DNA of 64,000 bases, from contig NZ_CP040818.1 of NCBI RefSeq assembly GCF_005887635.2, positions 3,564,501 to 3,628,500 on the forward strand. The letters run 5' to 3'. The position numbers and the translations under genes are program-made. The notes beneath the pieces are model-generated. The model was given only the letters and a program-made list of their open reading frames with translations. It was not told where the DNA came from and did no database searches. Numbering within the stretch: the first letter of the stretch is position 1; the number at the start of each line of letters is the position of its first letter. This stretch comes from Paroceanicella profunda. Its GTDB lineage: Bacteria > Pseudomonadota > Alphaproteobacteria > Rhodobacterales > Rhodobacteraceae. Positions 1 through 8,664 of this stretch are shown here, one piece after another.

Positions 1-552
1 GACAGTCCGCGCCTACTGAACGTGCTCGACCGCGTCGCCTCGATGGCCGACTGGGGTAGCCCATTGCCTGCAGGCCGGGGCCGCGGCATCGCCATTGGCG
101 GCGCCTATTACAGCGTTGTCGCACAGGTGGTCGAAGTCACGGTGGCGATTGACGGCGAGATTACGGTCGACGAGGTGTTCTGCGCCGTCGACGTAGGCAC
201 CGTGATCAACCCGGATCAGGTCACCGCGCAGATGGAAGGTAGCATTCTCTGGGGGTTAACCACAGCGCTAATGAGCGAGAATACCGTGGAGAACGGATCC
301 ATCGTCGAGTCGAATTTTCACGATTTTCAGGTCCAGCGCCTGCGCAACGCGCCACGGATCACAGTCGAGATCGTCCCCAGCGAGGAGTTGCCGGGCGGGG
401 CCGGTGAGACCGGAGTGATCCCGATTGCCCCCGCTCTTGGCAATGCGATCTTCGCAGCGACGGGTCGTCGCATTCGATCGCTGCCGCTGGCAGTGACCGA
501 AACCATCGGGGAGCGCCAGACCCGGTCGGTCCTGCGGACTGCGGACGCGTGA
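1..552 (+). CDS. Xanthine dehydrogenase family molybdopterin-binding subunit (IorB-like), C-terminal part only
   Basis: The reading frame is open from the first base of the window, so the gene starts upstream and only about 183 C-terminal residues are visible. They match the last quarter of the IorB-like protein encoded at 16026-18344 almost motif for motif: the DSPR..VLDRVA helix, a GRGRGIAI loop, the [12 protein letters not shown] strand and a GGAGETG loop. That last loop carries the glutamate expected to act as base at the molybdenum centre in this enzyme family. Family members oxidise aldehydes or N-heterocycles and need a partner 2Fe-2S subunit, which is not in the visible DNA. The methyltransferase gene follows after 12 bp on the same strand. 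Confidence 0.85.
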   Translation, partial: DSPRLLNVLDRVASMADWGSPLPAGRGRGIAIGGAYYSVVAQVVEVTVAIDGEITVDEVFCAVDVGTVINPDQVTAQMEGSILWGLTTALMSENTVENGSIVESNFHDFQVQRLRNAPRITVEIVPSEELPGGAGETGVIPIAPALGNAIFAATGRRIRSLPLAVTETIGERQTRSVLRTADA

Positions 553-564
553 GAAACTGAAGTC

Positions 565-1236
565 ATGCTTGATCATCAACTTTCGTCAACTTCGACAAAT
601 GGTCCAGAGCGCAGGATGCCTGATCTGAGGTTGTTCCTGCGGACCTGGGCCGCGCACCCGCTCCGAGTAGCGGCCGTAGCCCCTTCCAGCGCGACCCTCG
701 CTCGCCTCATCACCCGCGAGATCGACCCCCCAAGCGCTCCCATTCTGGAGCTCGGCCCCGGAACGGGAGTGTTCACCCGCGCAATTGTCGAGCGTGGCAT
801 CCCCCCCGCCAATCTGACACTGGTCGAATACGGGCCGGAGTTCGCCGCCCTGTTGCGCGCGCGTTATCCCGAGGCCCGTGTTGTCGAAGGCGATGCGTCA
901 CGAATCCGACCGAGAGATTTGTTTGCCCAAGGGGAAGTCGGCGCAGTCATCAGTGGTCTCGGTCTATTGTCGATGTCGCCACGCACCGTGCTCGCTATTC
1001 TTGCCAATGCCTTCGATTGCCTGCGGCCAAGTGCCGGGTTCTATCAGTTTACCTATGGTCCGCGCTGTCCCGTGCCGCGCCCGATCCTCGACCGCCTCGG
1101 ACTCAAGTCGCGGCGTATCGGCGGGACAGTGTGGAACCTGCCGCCGGCCTCGGTCTACAAGATCACCCGGCGTGCACCTCGACACCCATCGTCTGTCGCT
1201 CGAAGCAATCCAGCCAATGGGTTGCCGGGCCAATGA
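565..1236 (+). CDS. Class I SAM-dependent methyltransferase, phospholipid N-methyltransferase-like
   Basis: The 223-residue protein has the SAM-binding motif I ELGPGTG at about residues 62-68, an acidic LVEYGPEF strand end (motif II) and EGDAS (motif III). The upstream [20 protein letters not shown] helix resembles PmtA-type phosphatidylethanolamine N-methyltransferases and their KsgA-like relatives. The closing [13 protein letters not shown] segment also fits that group. Substrate is not determinable from sequence; membrane lipid methylation is the family expectation. A second possible start is the ATG at 616, which removes the poorly conserved first 17 residues; neither start has a clear ribosome site. 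Its stop overlaps the next start in an ATGA arrangement, so it is probably translationally coupled to the SDR. Confidence 0.7.
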   Translation: MLDHQLSSTSTNGPERRMPDLRLFLRTWAAHPLRVAAVAPSSATLARLITREIDPPSAPILELGPGTGVFTRAIVERGIPPANLTLVEYGPEFAALLRARYPEARVVEGDASRIRPRDLFAQGEVGAVISGLGLLSMSPRTVLAILANAFDCLRPSAGFYQFTYGPRCPVPRPILDRLGLKSRRIGGTVWNLPPASVYKITRRAPRHPSSVARSNPANGLPGQ

Positions 1237-2249
1237 CCATGTGGACAGCCCGGGACATGCCCTCGCAAACCGGCCGCTTGGCCATCGTAACTGGAACCAG
1301 CGGTATCGGGCTGGAGACGGCCGTCGCCCTTGGAAGAGCGGGGGCCGAGGTCATTCTTGCGGGTCGCGACCCGAACAAGGGAAGTGACGCGATCGCGCAA
1401 CTTCGCGCCTTGGTGCCCGGCATAATCGTTCGGTTCGAGACGCTGGACCTCGCTAACCTTATTTCCATATCCACCTTTGGCCGACGCGTCTGCGCCGCCC
1501 ATGACCGGCTCGACCTGCTGGTCAACAGTGCCGAGGTGATGATGCCTCCGGCACGGCAGGAAACCGACAACGGATTCGAACGGCAAATTGGGACAAACCA
1601 CCTGGGGCATTTCGCCCTGACGGCAGCTCTGCTGCCACTCCTGCGACGAGGCGCCGGGGCACGGGTGATTTCTCTGGGGAGTATTCTCGCACGGCACGGT
1701 GCGATCGATTTCGACGACCTCGACGCCGTGAGGACCTATGACCCGATGACGGCCTATTGCCGGTCTAAGCTGGCCTGCCTGCTGTTCGCGTTCGAACTGC
1801 AACGGCGGAGCTGGTCTAGTAGTTGGGGGATTACGAGCATTGCGGCGCATCCCGGTATTCCTCGAGATTGCCTTGCAAGGCTAAGCGTCGGCAGACAAAC
1901 CCGGAAGTGGCGCATCCTCAACTATTTTCCGCTCCTGTCTCAGCCTCTCGCGCAACATTCCCTTCCGGTTTTGTTTGCCGCGACATCCGACAACGCATAC
2001 GCGGGTGGATACTTCGGCCCCGATCGGTTTTACGAACTCCGGGGCTATCCGGCCGTCGCCAGGGTACCACCGTTGTCGGACGATGCCAAAATAGCAACTC
2101 GGCTGTGGGAAGTGTCGGAACGGCTAACAGGGGTTTCCTTCAAGGAAGCGGCGGTAACACGGCGCCCACAACTAAGATCTTGGAGTCACGAAACAGATGC
2201 CACCGGTGATCTCCACTTTCTGCCCATTCCCGTCGGCGGTCTGCGCTAA
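1233..2249 (+). CDS. Short-chain dehydrogenase/reductase with shortened glycine loop
   Basis: This SDR has a Rossmann start (LAIVTGTSGIGLETA) and the active-site YCRSK motif (YxxxK). The usual NNAG stretch has drifted to NSAEV, and the glycine loop is TGTSGIG, one residue shorter than the classical TGxxxGxG. The protein at 34150-35091 shares the same short loop, length and C-terminal Y/FGP..ETRGYP-like region, so the two are paralogues. I chose the ATG at 1233, which overlaps the stop of the methyltransferase gene; the frame stays open further upstream. It should be a cytosolic NAD(P)H oxidoreductase, substrate unknown. Drift in NNAG could mean weakened activity. Confidence 0.75.
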   Translation: MTMWTARDMPSQTGRLAIVTGTSGIGLETAVALGRAGAEVILAGRDPNKGSDAIAQLRALVPGIIVRFETLDLANLISISTFGRRVCAAHDRLDLLVNSAEVMMPPARQETDNGFERQIGTNHLGHFALTAALLPLLRRGAGARVISLGSILARHGAIDFDDLDAVRTYDPMTAYCRSKLACLLFAFELQRRSWSSSWGITSIAAHPGIPRDCLARLSVGRQTRKWRILNYFPLLSQPLAQHSLPVLFAATSDNAYAGGYFGPDRFYELRGYPAVARVPPLSDDAKIATRLWEVSERLTGVSFKEAAVTRRPQLRSWSHETDATGDLHFLPIPVGGLR

Positions 2250-2278
2250 CCGCGTACCGCCGGACGGGAATGGTCTTA

Positions 2279-2950
2279 TCAGGCCAAAGAATCTTTGGCG
2301 CCGGCAAGGGATGTCAGCGCGGCGCGCGCCGAGCCGGAAACCCGCATCCGTTCAGACCAGGCAGCGAGGTTCTTGCGGTTAGGATTGTTAATCCAGGCTC
2401 CTGTCATCGACATGGTGAACATCGTACCAAACAGGAGAATATCGGCCAGCATCATCTTGTCTCCGCAGATGTAGTGGCGGGCCTCCATTTCCTCGTCGAG
2501 CATGTTCATTCCCTGTTCGGCCAGGAGGCGATGAAAACGCTGAGCTTCGGGCGCAAGAGTTCGATAACCCATATAAAAATCTTCGGCGTCACTGCTTCCT
2601 CGCCACCAGGCGACCACCGGCTGAGCGATTTCGAGATCGACGCGGCGTGTCCACATTCGGACATGCGCGCGGTGCTCAGGCGTATCGCCGATCAGCGAAC
2701 GCCCTCCCGTCGCCTTCTCGTCCAGATATTCGCAGATCGCGATAATCTCAGTAATGACCTGACCGTCTTGCCCCCGCAAGGCCGGCACCTCGCCGCGACG
2801 GTTGACTGTCTCACGGTAATTGCGACCGCGGTTCTCCAGTTCCGCCAAGCTGATGATCGTGGTATCGAGCGCCAGCCCATCACGCTCGTGAATGAACATG
2901 CGCACTGGCATCACGTTGGGGGTCGGGTTGTCGGCATCGTAGAAGAGCAT
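2279..2950 (-). CDS. Glutathione S-transferase family protein
   Basis: The 223-residue protein reads as a two-domain GST: an N-terminal thioredoxin-like half (MLFYDADN..NVMPVRMF) with the cis-proline region RGEVPAL and the glutathione-contact segment VITEIIAICEYLD, then an all-helical C-terminal half with the N-capping LADILLF motif. The usual catalytic Ser/Cys near the N-terminus is not obvious, so the class is uncertain. GSTs conjugate glutathione to electrophiles or act in ring cleavage and isomerisation. The ATG at 2950 was chosen because it begins the domain; the frame stays open further upstream without homology. It is transcribed divergently from the AraC gene at 3092, which may regulate it. 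Confidence 0.8.
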   Translation of the reverse strand: MLFYDADNPTPNVMPVRMFIHERDGLALDTTIISLAELENRGRNYRETVNRRGEVPALRGQDGQVITEIIAICEYLDEKATGGRSLIGDTPEHRAHVRMWTRRVDLEIAQPVVAWWRGSSDAEDFYMGYRTLAPEAQRFHRLLAEQGMNMLDEEMEARHYICGDKMMLADILLFGTMFTMSMTGAWINNPNRKNLAAWSERMRVSGSARAALTSLAGAKDSLA

Positions 2951-3091
2951 TGTCTTGTCCTGCGTCAATTGTTGGTTTCGTGGCCCATATGTACAGATCA
3001 GCAGCCTTCCTCGGATGCCCGATGGTCCCGGATGATTGCCTGATCCTGCCGGCGGCTTGATTTTTCTCGGCAATAGTCGTCTCGTTCGGGC

Positions 3092-3970
3092 ATGAGAGAT
3101 CTTGCCATCATGAAAGCCCTGGCCCGGCGCCACGCAGGTGCGCCGTGTCCTGCAATGCCTCGCCTGCATCTGTTTCAGGTCGACACTCCGAACGAAGCCG
3201 CAGGACTGGTTTACGAGCCGGTCGTCTGCCTCGTCCTGCAGGGGCGCAAGCGCACCTTCATCGGGGATGACATCCTAGAGTACGGACCGGGCGAGTGTCT
3301 CGTGGTCGCGGCAGAGGTCGCCGCGATGGGGCAGGTGATCGAGGCCACGCCGGCAGAGCCATTTCTGTGCCTGAACCTGCTGCTCGATCCTGCGGTGATT
3401 TCCACCCTTCTGCACGACATGGACGGGTTGACCCAGGCCGCGGCGCGGTCCGGCTATGGCGTCACGCAGGCCGGCCCGCCCCTGCTCGAGGCGTGGCGTC
3501 GACTCGCAGAGCTGCTCGACCGCCCCGATGAAGTCCACGTCATGTCACGGCACGTCGAGCAGGAGCTAATATTTCGCCTGCTGATGGGCCGACAGGGGAA
3601 CCTGCTGCGGCAGATATCGGCTACGGATTCCTCGCTCTCTCGAATACGGCGCGCGATGGCTTTCGTTCGTCAGCGTCATGCCGATCGGCTGACCGTCAAT
3701 GCCATGGCGTCCGTCGCTGGGATGAGCGTGTCGGTGTTTCACCGGCGTTTCAAGGCCGTGTCTGGTCTCAGCCCGTTGCAATATCAAAAGCACGTCCGGT
3801 TGCACGAGGCGCGCCGGAGGCTGACGACTGAGCAACTGGAATCCGCTGCGGTGGCCTATGCCGTCGGCTACGAAAGCGCGTCCCAATTCTCACGCGAATA
3901 CAAACGGCTTTTTGGTGCCCCGCCCCGGAGGGATGCCGATGCACTCAGGAAGGTCATGATTCAGGAGTGA
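3092..3970 (+). CDS. AraC family transcriptional regulator (AraC_N type)
   Basis: The 292-residue protein carries an N-terminal cupin-like sensing domain of the AraC_N type (PCLHLFQ..EPVVCLVLQGRK and a YGPGECLVV strand), followed from about residue 185 by the double helix-turn-helix of AraC/XylS proteins. The second recognition unit is visible as AVGYESASQFSREYKRLFG. It is divergent from the glutathione transferase gene with about 140 bp between them, the usual layout for a local activator. A related AraC_N protein is encoded at 33071-33976. The 3' end is followed by a repeat region rather than by another plus-strand gene. Confidence 0.85.
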   Translation: MRDLAIMKALARRHAGAPCPAMPRLHLFQVDTPNEAAGLVYEPVVCLVLQGRKRTFIGDDILEYGPGECLVVAAEVAAMGQVIEATPAEPFLCLNLLLDPAVISTLLHDMDGLTQAAARSGYGVTQAGPPLLEAWRRLAELLDRPDEVHVMSRHVEQELIFRLLMGRQGNLLRQISATDSSLSRIRRAMAFVRQRHADRLTVNAMASVAGMSVSVFHRRFKAVSGLSPLQYQKHVRLHEARRRLTTEQLESAAVAYAVGYESASQFSREYKRLFGAPPRRDADALRKVMIQE

Positions 3971-4000
3971 TCGGATCGGTGCCGGACCCTCCTAGTACGA

Positions 4001-4213
4001 CCCATCGGCAGATCGGCGGGGTCACTCAGTCAGTCGTCATAACAGCTCCCTTCCAAGTTGTCGCGACAGCAGGACGGTGCGGCGTCGACCGCCGCGACGC
4101 ATAACGCCTTGCAAGCCTTCTGGAAGGTGGGCTGGCCCGCATCCTTGTGATTTGTGCCGAGGGTCACCCGGCCAAGATCTTCTCCGGTGTAATCGGCAAC
4201 TCACGGGCCCGCA
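4001..4213. repeat. Diverged direct repeat, copy A (left flank of mevalonate block)
   Basis: This stretch aligns over its full length with 10899-11109 in the same orientation. The match is near perfect over the last 110 bp, including exact shared runs such as AAGCCTTCTGGAAGGTGG and a 28-base run around 4146-4173, and looser over the first 100 bp with small indels. Read on the minus strand it contains the 3' tail of a paoC-like gene plus about 160 bp of what lies downstream of paoC in copy B. The two copies bracket the MocR-mevalonate block. No transposase or integrase accompanies them, so they are not evident IS ends. Confidence 0.85.
4164..4213 (-). pseudogene. Truncated 3' end of a paoC-like molybdenum subunit gene
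   Basis: On the minus strand this fragment encodes RARELPITPEKILAG followed by a stop. It is nearly identical to the C-terminus of the intact paoC-like protein at 11059-13251 (RVRELPITPEKILAG). Nothing else of the gene precedes it: the MocR gene ends only about 20 bp upstream. It is a relic left by the event that created the flanking repeats, not an expressed gene. Confidence 0.85.
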
Positions 4214-4233
4214 CCCTCCTGAAGATGCCCGTC

Positions 4234-5574
4234 TCACAGTATGCGGCGCAGGAACGAATAGAACCGGCTGTCGTTCACCCGGCTCCAGTTGATACGCATG
4301 CCCGGCGGATGCGCCTGCCATCCCGCCTGAAAGAGCGATCCGGGCGCCAAGAAAATGCCATGAGCCGAAGCTTCGCGCGCCATCTCCAGATCATCGAGAT
4401 CGTCGGGAAGCTTCAACCAGCCATAAAGTCCGCCATGCGGTTCCGCAAAAAGCGACAGCCCGAGCGATGACAGTCGGCGCATCCCCTCCGCTCGTGCTTC
4501 TGAGAGCCGCCGGGCCATCGTGAACTTGATCTTCTCGTAGCGTCGGCTGCGGATCAGGTTCGCGATGATGCGCTCGGTATAGCTCGAGCTGCTGACCGTC
4601 AGGATCATCTTCAGCTCCGCCAGGTTAGACGCGATCCCGGGGCTCGCGATGATGTAGCCCGACCGCAGCGAGGGCGAAAGGGTCTTGGAGTAGCTGCCGA
4701 CCTGGATCACCCGGTCGAACAGGTCGAGATGCGCCAGCCGCGTGCCCTCGATGCCGGGCAGGTCCAGGAAGGGATCGTCGTCCACCACCAGCATCTCCTG
4801 CCGTTCGGCGACCTGAAGGATGGCATGGGCGATGGGCAGGGCGATCGAACAGCCCGTGGGGTTCTGCCCCAGTGACTGGGTAAAGAACAGCCGCGCACCA
4901 TATTCTTTCGCGAGGCTGCCCAGCAGGTCGGGGTCCGGGCCGGAGGGCCGGCGCGGCACGCCGATCACCTTGGCGCCCGCCAGCCTCAGCTTGGCGAAAA
5001 GCGGGTAATAGCCGGGATCGTCCACCAGCACCGGATCGCCCACGCGCACGAATCGCCGGATCACCAGGTCCAGCGCGTGGTTGGCGCCGAAGGTGGTCAC
5101 GATCTGCGACGGCGCGACCTCGATCCCCTGCGCAAGCTGTGCCGCCGCGATGTATTCGCGCAGGGCCAGCAATCCGTGCGGCGTGCCATATCCGCCCTCG
5201 CCGGCCGAGACCGTGAGGGCGGGAACGGCGTTCAGCAACCAGTTCTCGGGGGGACGGCCATCCCCGGCCAGCACCGTGTGCGGCCGGTCCAGCTGGGCCC
5301 GCAACAGGGATACCGTGTCGATCGCCTCTTGCAGGTTTTCGGGCTCGACCGCCATCGACGGCCTGTGCGCGACGAAAAAGCCCGCCCCCTGCCGCGCGGT
5401 GATGAGACCCCGCGCCACGAGCCGGTCATAGACGGTCACGACGATGTTCTTCGACACGCCGTAGTGCCGGCAGGCCTGCCGGAGCGAGTCCAGCCGTGTG
5501 CCCTGTGGCAACTCGCCTGCCAGGATGCGGTTTTGAAGGGCTTCGAAGATGCGGTCTGTCTTGGTCTGTGCCAT
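4234..5574 (-). CDS. MocR-type (GntR/aminotransferase fusion) transcriptional regulator of the mevalonate operon
   Basis: The 446-residue protein has an N-terminal GntR-type winged helix (about residues 7-70, with LDSLRQACRHYGVSKN and a GLITARQGAGFFV wing) fused to a fold-type I aminotransferase-like domain. PLP-binding landmarks are present: GQNPTG, VVDDDPF and SYSKTLSPS with the candidate Schiff-base lysine near residue 297. MocR proteins use PLP or an amino-ligand adduct as effector rather than catalysing transamination. The ATG at 5574 starts the HTH domain; open sequence upstream lacks homology. It is divergent from the HMG-CoA reductase gene across 112 bp holding three ACTGTA/TACAGT half-sites, so control of that operon is likely. 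A MocR regulator for mevalonate genes is unexpected. Confidence 0.88.
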   Translation of the reverse strand: MAQTKTDRIFEALQNRILAGELPQGTRLDSLRQACRHYGVSKNIVVTVYDRLVARGLITARQGAGFFVAHRPSMAVEPENLQEAIDTVSLLRAQLDRPHTVLAGDGRPPENWLLNAVPALTVSAGEGGYGTPHGLLALREYIAAAQLAQGIEVAPSQIVTTFGANHALDLVIRRFVRVGDPVLVDDPGYYPLFAKLRLAGAKVIGVPRRPSGPDPDLLGSLAKEYGARLFFTQSLGQNPTGCSIALPIAHAILQVAERQEMLVVDDDPFLDLPGIEGTRLAHLDLFDRVIQVGSYSKTLSPSLRSGYIIASPGIASNLAELKMILTVSSSSYTERIIANLIRSRRYEKIKFTMARRLSEARAEGMRRLSSLGLSLFAEPHGGLYGWLKLPDDLDDLEMAREASAHGIFLAPGSLFQAGWQAHPPGMRINWSRVNDSRFYSFLRRIL

Positions 5575-5578
5575 GACG

Positions 5579-5634
5579 GAACTGTATCCGATATTAGCCG
5601 AGTACAGTACAGGATCAATTTTCTGAACTGTACC
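5579..5634. promoter_or_regulatory. Predicted MocR operator: three ACTGTA-type half-sites
   Basis: The divergent intergenic region has GAACTGTATC at 5579-5588, GTACAGT at 5602-5608 and GAACTGTACC at 5625-5634. The outer two are direct repeats 46 bp apart, and the middle one is an exact inverted copy of the third (7-bp arms). Two direct plus one inverted half-site is the operator layout described for MocR proteins such as PdxR and GabR. The block lies beside the MocR start and about 50 bp upstream of the HMG-CoA reductase start. Confidence 0.7.
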
Positions 5635-5686
5635 AATACAAGCTAGGTGGAACCGGTCAGTATAGCCACCAAACGGGGAGGAATAT

Positions 5687-6991
5687 ATGACCGGGACTGC
5701 CCAAGCCGGCGTTACGCAGGACGACAGCTCGCGCGTGGAAGGTATGCGCGACATGGAACCAAAGGAGCGCCGGGACGCCCTCGTTGCGGCCGCCGCCCTC
5801 GATACCTCCGACGGGGACATTCTTGCCGGCAACGCACTGCCGCTCAGCATCGCCAACGGCATGATCGAGAACGTCATCGGTAACTTCGAGCTGCCGCTGG
5901 GCGTCGCTACAAACTTTGTCGTTAACGGGCGCGAACATCTCGTGCCGATGGCCGTCGAGGAACCCTCGGTGGTGGCCGCGGCCTCCTATATGGCCAAGAT
6001 CGCCCGCAGCGGCGGCGGCTTCACCGCAACCTGCACCACCCCGATAATGCGGGCGCAGGTGCAGGTCCTGGGGCTCAGCGATCCGCGCGGCGCACGCGCC
6101 CGGATTCTAGCGCATCGCGACGACCTGATGGCGCTGGCCAATTCGCGCGACACCGTCCTGGTGGGCCTCGGCGGCGGCTGCAAGGATATCGAGGTCCATG
6201 TCTTCGACGACACCCCCATCGGCGCGATGGTGGTGATGCACCTGCTGGTGGACGTGCGCGACGCGATGGGCGCCAACACGGTCAATACCATGGCCGAACT
6301 GCTCGCCCCCCGGATCGAGGCGATCACCGGCGGCAAGGTGCGCCTGCGCATCCTGTCCAACCTCGCCGACCGCCGGCTTGTGACCGCCGGTGTGCGCGTG
6401 CCCGCCGAGGCGCTGACCACCAAGACCCTGGACGGCGCCGAGGTGGCCCGCGGCATCGTCGAAGCCTGCGCCCTGGCCATCGTCGATCCCTACCGGGCGG
6501 CGACCCATAACAAGGGCATCATGAACGGCATCGACCCGGTGGTGGTGGCGACCGGCAACGACTGGCGCGCCATCGAGGCCGGAGCCCATGCTTATGCCGC
6601 GCGCTCGGGGCGCTATACCTCGCTCACCCACTGGGAGATCGACGCCTCCGGTGCGCTGGTCGGCACGCTTGAGATGCCCATGGCGCTCGGCATCGTGGGC
6701 GGGGCGACGCGCACCCATCCCGCGGCGCAGGCCGCGCTCCGCCTGATGCGGGTGGCCACGGCGAGTGAGCTGGCCGAAATCACCGCGGCGGTGGGGCTGG
6801 CCCAGAACATGGCCGCGCTGCGGGCACTGGCCACCGAAGGCATCCAGCGCGGGCACATGACGCTGCACGCCCGCAACATCGCCATCACCGCCGGCGCTGC
6901 CGGCTCCGACATCGACCGCGTGGCCAAGGCCATCGTCGCAGCGGGGGACGTCAGCGTCGCCTGCGCAAAACGGGTGCTGGAGGGCACCTGA
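5687..6991 (+). CDS. mvaA: Hydroxymethylglutaryl-CoA reductase, degradative (class II)
   Basis: The 434-residue protein is a class II HMG-CoA reductase, expected to oxidise mevalonate with CoA and NAD+ to HMG-CoA (EC 1.1.1.88). Diagnostic stretches are [17 protein letters not shown], the [12 protein letters not shown] segment with the catalytic glutamate (about residue 91), [20 protein letters not shown] with catalytic lysine and aspartate, DAMGAN in the cofactor site, and [10 protein letters not shown] with the catalytic histidine. All residues known to be essential in Pseudomonas mevalonii MvaA are present. Start ATG 5687 has a strong ribosome site GGGGAGG. It is the first gene of an operon followed by TRAP transporter and HMG-CoA lyase genes, which argues for catabolism rather than isoprenoid synthesis. 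Confidence 0.95.
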   Translation: MTGTAQAGVTQDDSSRVEGMRDMEPKERRDALVAAAALDTSDGDILAGNALPLSIANGMIENVIGNFELPLGVATNFVVNGREHLVPMAVEEPSVVAAASYMAKIARSGGGFTATCTTPIMRAQVQVLGLSDPRGARARILAHRDDLMALANSRDTVLVGLGGGCKDIEVHVFDDTPIGAMVVMHLLVDVRDAMGANTVNTMAELLAPRIEAITGGKVRLRILSNLADRRLVTAGVRVPAEALTTKTLDGAEVARGIVEACALAIVDPYRAATHNKGIMNGIDPVVVATGNDWRAIEAGAHAYAARSGRYTSLTHWEIDASGALVGTLEMPMALGIVGGATRTHPAAQAALRLMRVATASELAEITAAVGLAQNMAALRALATEGIQRGHMTLHARNIAITAGAAGSDIDRVAKAIVAAGDVSVACAKRVLEGT

Positions 6992-7015
6992 CAGGATCAT
7001 TAAGGGAGGAAGACC

Positions 7016-8050
7016 ATGACCAGATCCAACCGGCGCGGCATATTGCGCCTCGGGGCCGCCGCACTCGCGGCGCCCGCCATCGTCGCCGCGACCTCGGTGC
7101 GCGCGCAGGGTACGACCACCTGGCGTATGCAGGCCCTCTGGGGCGGCGGCACCACGCCCATGGAGTTCGAGGAACGGTTCTGCGCCCGCGTCGCCGAACT
7201 GACCGGCGGCACGCTCCAGATCACGCCCTTCGCGGGCGGCCAGATCGTGCCCGCGGCGCAGGCCTTCGACGCGGTGCGCGGCGGCGCCTTCGAGTTGATG
7301 AAAACCTTCGACGGCTATACCGCGGGCAGGATTCCGACGCACGGCTTCTCGTCCACGGTGCCCTTCGGCTTCCCCGAGGCGGACCAGTACGAAGCCTGGT
7401 TCTACGAGCGCGACGGCCTCGAACTGGCACGCGAGAGCTATGCCTCGGCCGGGCTGACCTACGTCGCCCCCACCGTCTATGGCGAAGAGCCGATCCATTC
7501 GCGCGTGCCGATCACCAGCATCGCCGACCTGAACGGTCTGAAGGGTCGCTTCGTGGGCCTTGCCGCGGCGGTGATGGCCGATTTCGGCGTCGCGGTCTCG
7601 CCGCTGCCGACCTCCGAGGTCTACTCGGCGCTGGACCGGGGACTGGTGGACATCGCCGACCGCGGCGACATCAAGGCCAACTATGAAGAAGGCCTGCACG
7701 AGGTCGCGGGATACCTCGTGCTGCCGGGCATCCATCAGCCCTCAACCGCCACCGCCTATGTCGCCAATACCCGCGCCTACGATACGCTCGACGACCAGCA
7801 GCGCGCTGCGCTCGAAGTTGCGGCCCGCGAAGTATCGGGCGCCCTGCGCCAGAACATCATCGTGGCAAACGGCGAATACATCGCCAGGTTCCAGGAGGCT
7901 GGGGTCGAGATCGTCGATCTCGATCCGCAGGACATCGCGGACAACCGCGCAAGGGCCGTCGAAAGCTGGGCCCGCGCGGCAACCGACGATCTGTCCACGC
8001 GCATGATGGAGTCGCAGGTCGCCCTGATGCAGGAACTGCGCCTGCTCTGA
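7016..8050 (+). CDS. dctP: TRAP transporter substrate-binding protein DctP, probable mevalonate binder
   Basis: The 344-residue periplasmic protein begins with a twin-arginine-like signal (NRRGILRLGAAALAAPAIVA, cleavage after VRA or nearby) and reads as a DctP family solute receptor: TWRMQALWGGGTTPMEF at the mature start, the carboxylate-binding region LKGRFVG with its arginine, and SEVYSALDRGLVDIAD. TRAP receptors bind carboxylates. The ligand is not in the sequence itself, but placement between HMG-CoA reductase and HMG-CoA lyase genes points to mevalonate. A strong ribosome site GGGAGG precedes ATG 7016, 24 bp after mvaA. A stem-loop with a T-run separates it from dctQ. Confidence 0.92.
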   Translation: MTRSNRRGILRLGAAALAAPAIVAATSVRAQGTTTWRMQALWGGGTTPMEFEERFCARVAELTGGTLQITPFAGGQIVPAAQAFDAVRGGAFELMKTFDGYTAGRIPTHGFSSTVPFGFPEADQYEAWFYERDGLELARESYASAGLTYVAPTVYGEEPIHSRVPITSIADLNGLKGRFVGLAAAVMADFGVAVSPLPTSEVYSALDRGLVDIADRGDIKANYEEGLHEVAGYLVLPGIHQPSTATAYVANTRAYDTLDDQQRAALEVAAREVSGALRQNIIVANGEYIARFQEAGVEIVDLDPQDIADNRARAVESWARAATDDLSTRMMESQVALMQELRLL

Positions 8051-8060
8051 CAGCCGACAG

Positions 8061-8099
8061 GGGCCGGCCTGTTGTCACGGGCCGGCCCTTCCCTTTTTT
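8061..8099 (+). terminator. Intercistronic stem-loop with T-run between dctP and dctQ
   Basis: GGGCCGGCC at 8061-8069 pairs with GGCCGGCCC at 8080-8088 around a 10-base loop, and a run of six T follows at 8094-8099. It looks like an intrinsic terminator but lies inside the operon. Partial termination or 3'-end protection here would make receptor mRNA more abundant than membrane-subunit mRNA, a common need in TRAP operons. Confidence 0.75.
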
Positions 8100-8111
8100 C
8101 CGGAGTCCGCC

Positions 8112-8663
8112 ATGCTGCCCCTTTCCCGTGGCATCACCACGCTGAACCGCGGTCTTTTCGCCGCCGCGAAATGGCTCGTCTACGCCATCGTCCTGCTGAT
8201 GCTCTGGGAGGTGCTGTCGCGCTACCTTCTGGCAGCGCCGACCTCCTGGGCGCCGGAACTCGCGACGCTGGCCTTCGGGCCGTTCTTCCTGCTCGGCGGG
8301 CCCTATCTGCTGCATCTCGGCGGGCATGTCGCGGTCGATATCGTGTCGGCCAAGGCCACCGGCAGGCTGACCACCGCGCTGACCCTCGTGGGGCTGTTTC
8401 TGGCGGCGGCCTTCGGGCTGATCCTACTGTGGTTCGCCGCGCCGCTGGTCTGGCAAAGCTACAGCTACGGGGAAACCAGCTATTCCGCCTGGAACCCGCC
8501 GATTTGGCCGGCCAGGCTGTTCCTGCCGCTGGCCGCGCTGCTGCTGACCTTGCAGGCGCTGGCGGATGCCGTCGCGGTGCTGCACGGCAACCACCCCGGC
8601 CCTAGCGGCGACCCCGCGGTTGGCGCCGATACCGGCCCCGAAACCCGAATGAAGGCGCAGTGA
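8112..8663 (+). CDS. dctQ: TRAP transporter small permease subunit DctQ
   Basis: The 183-residue protein is hydrophobic with four predicted membrane segments (around residues 15-37, 50-72, 88-110 and 130-150), the size and topology of DctQ. The first segment contains the typical LLMLWEVLSRYLLAAPTSWAPELATL stretch, in which a tryptophan-glutamate pair precedes an Arg-Tyr. It should act with DctM in the inner membrane. Only 1 bp lies between its stop and the dctM start, so the two are probably co-translated. The last 30 residues are hydrophilic and low complexity. Confidence 0.9.
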   Translation: MLPLSRGITTLNRGLFAAAKWLVYAIVLLMLWEVLSRYLLAAPTSWAPELATLAFGPFFLLGGPYLLHLGGHVAVDIVSAKATGRLTTALTLVGLFLAAAFGLILLWFAAPLVWQSYSYGETSYSAWNPPIWPARLFLPLAALLLTLQALADAVAVLHGNHPGPSGDPAVGADTGPETRMKAQ

Positions 8664-8664
8664 C

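Noticed and set aside
4001..4213. Flanking repeat as an insertion-sequence end or integrase attachment site
   Set aside because: There is no transposase or integrase between the repeats, the copies are diverged, and one is simply the 3' end of paoC with its downstream DNA.
6107..7735. Long minus-strand open frame of over 500 codons across mvaA and dctP
   Set aside because: It is antisense to two clear genes and its amino-acid makeup (rich in G, H, R, A) is the usual shadow of GC-rich coding DNA.
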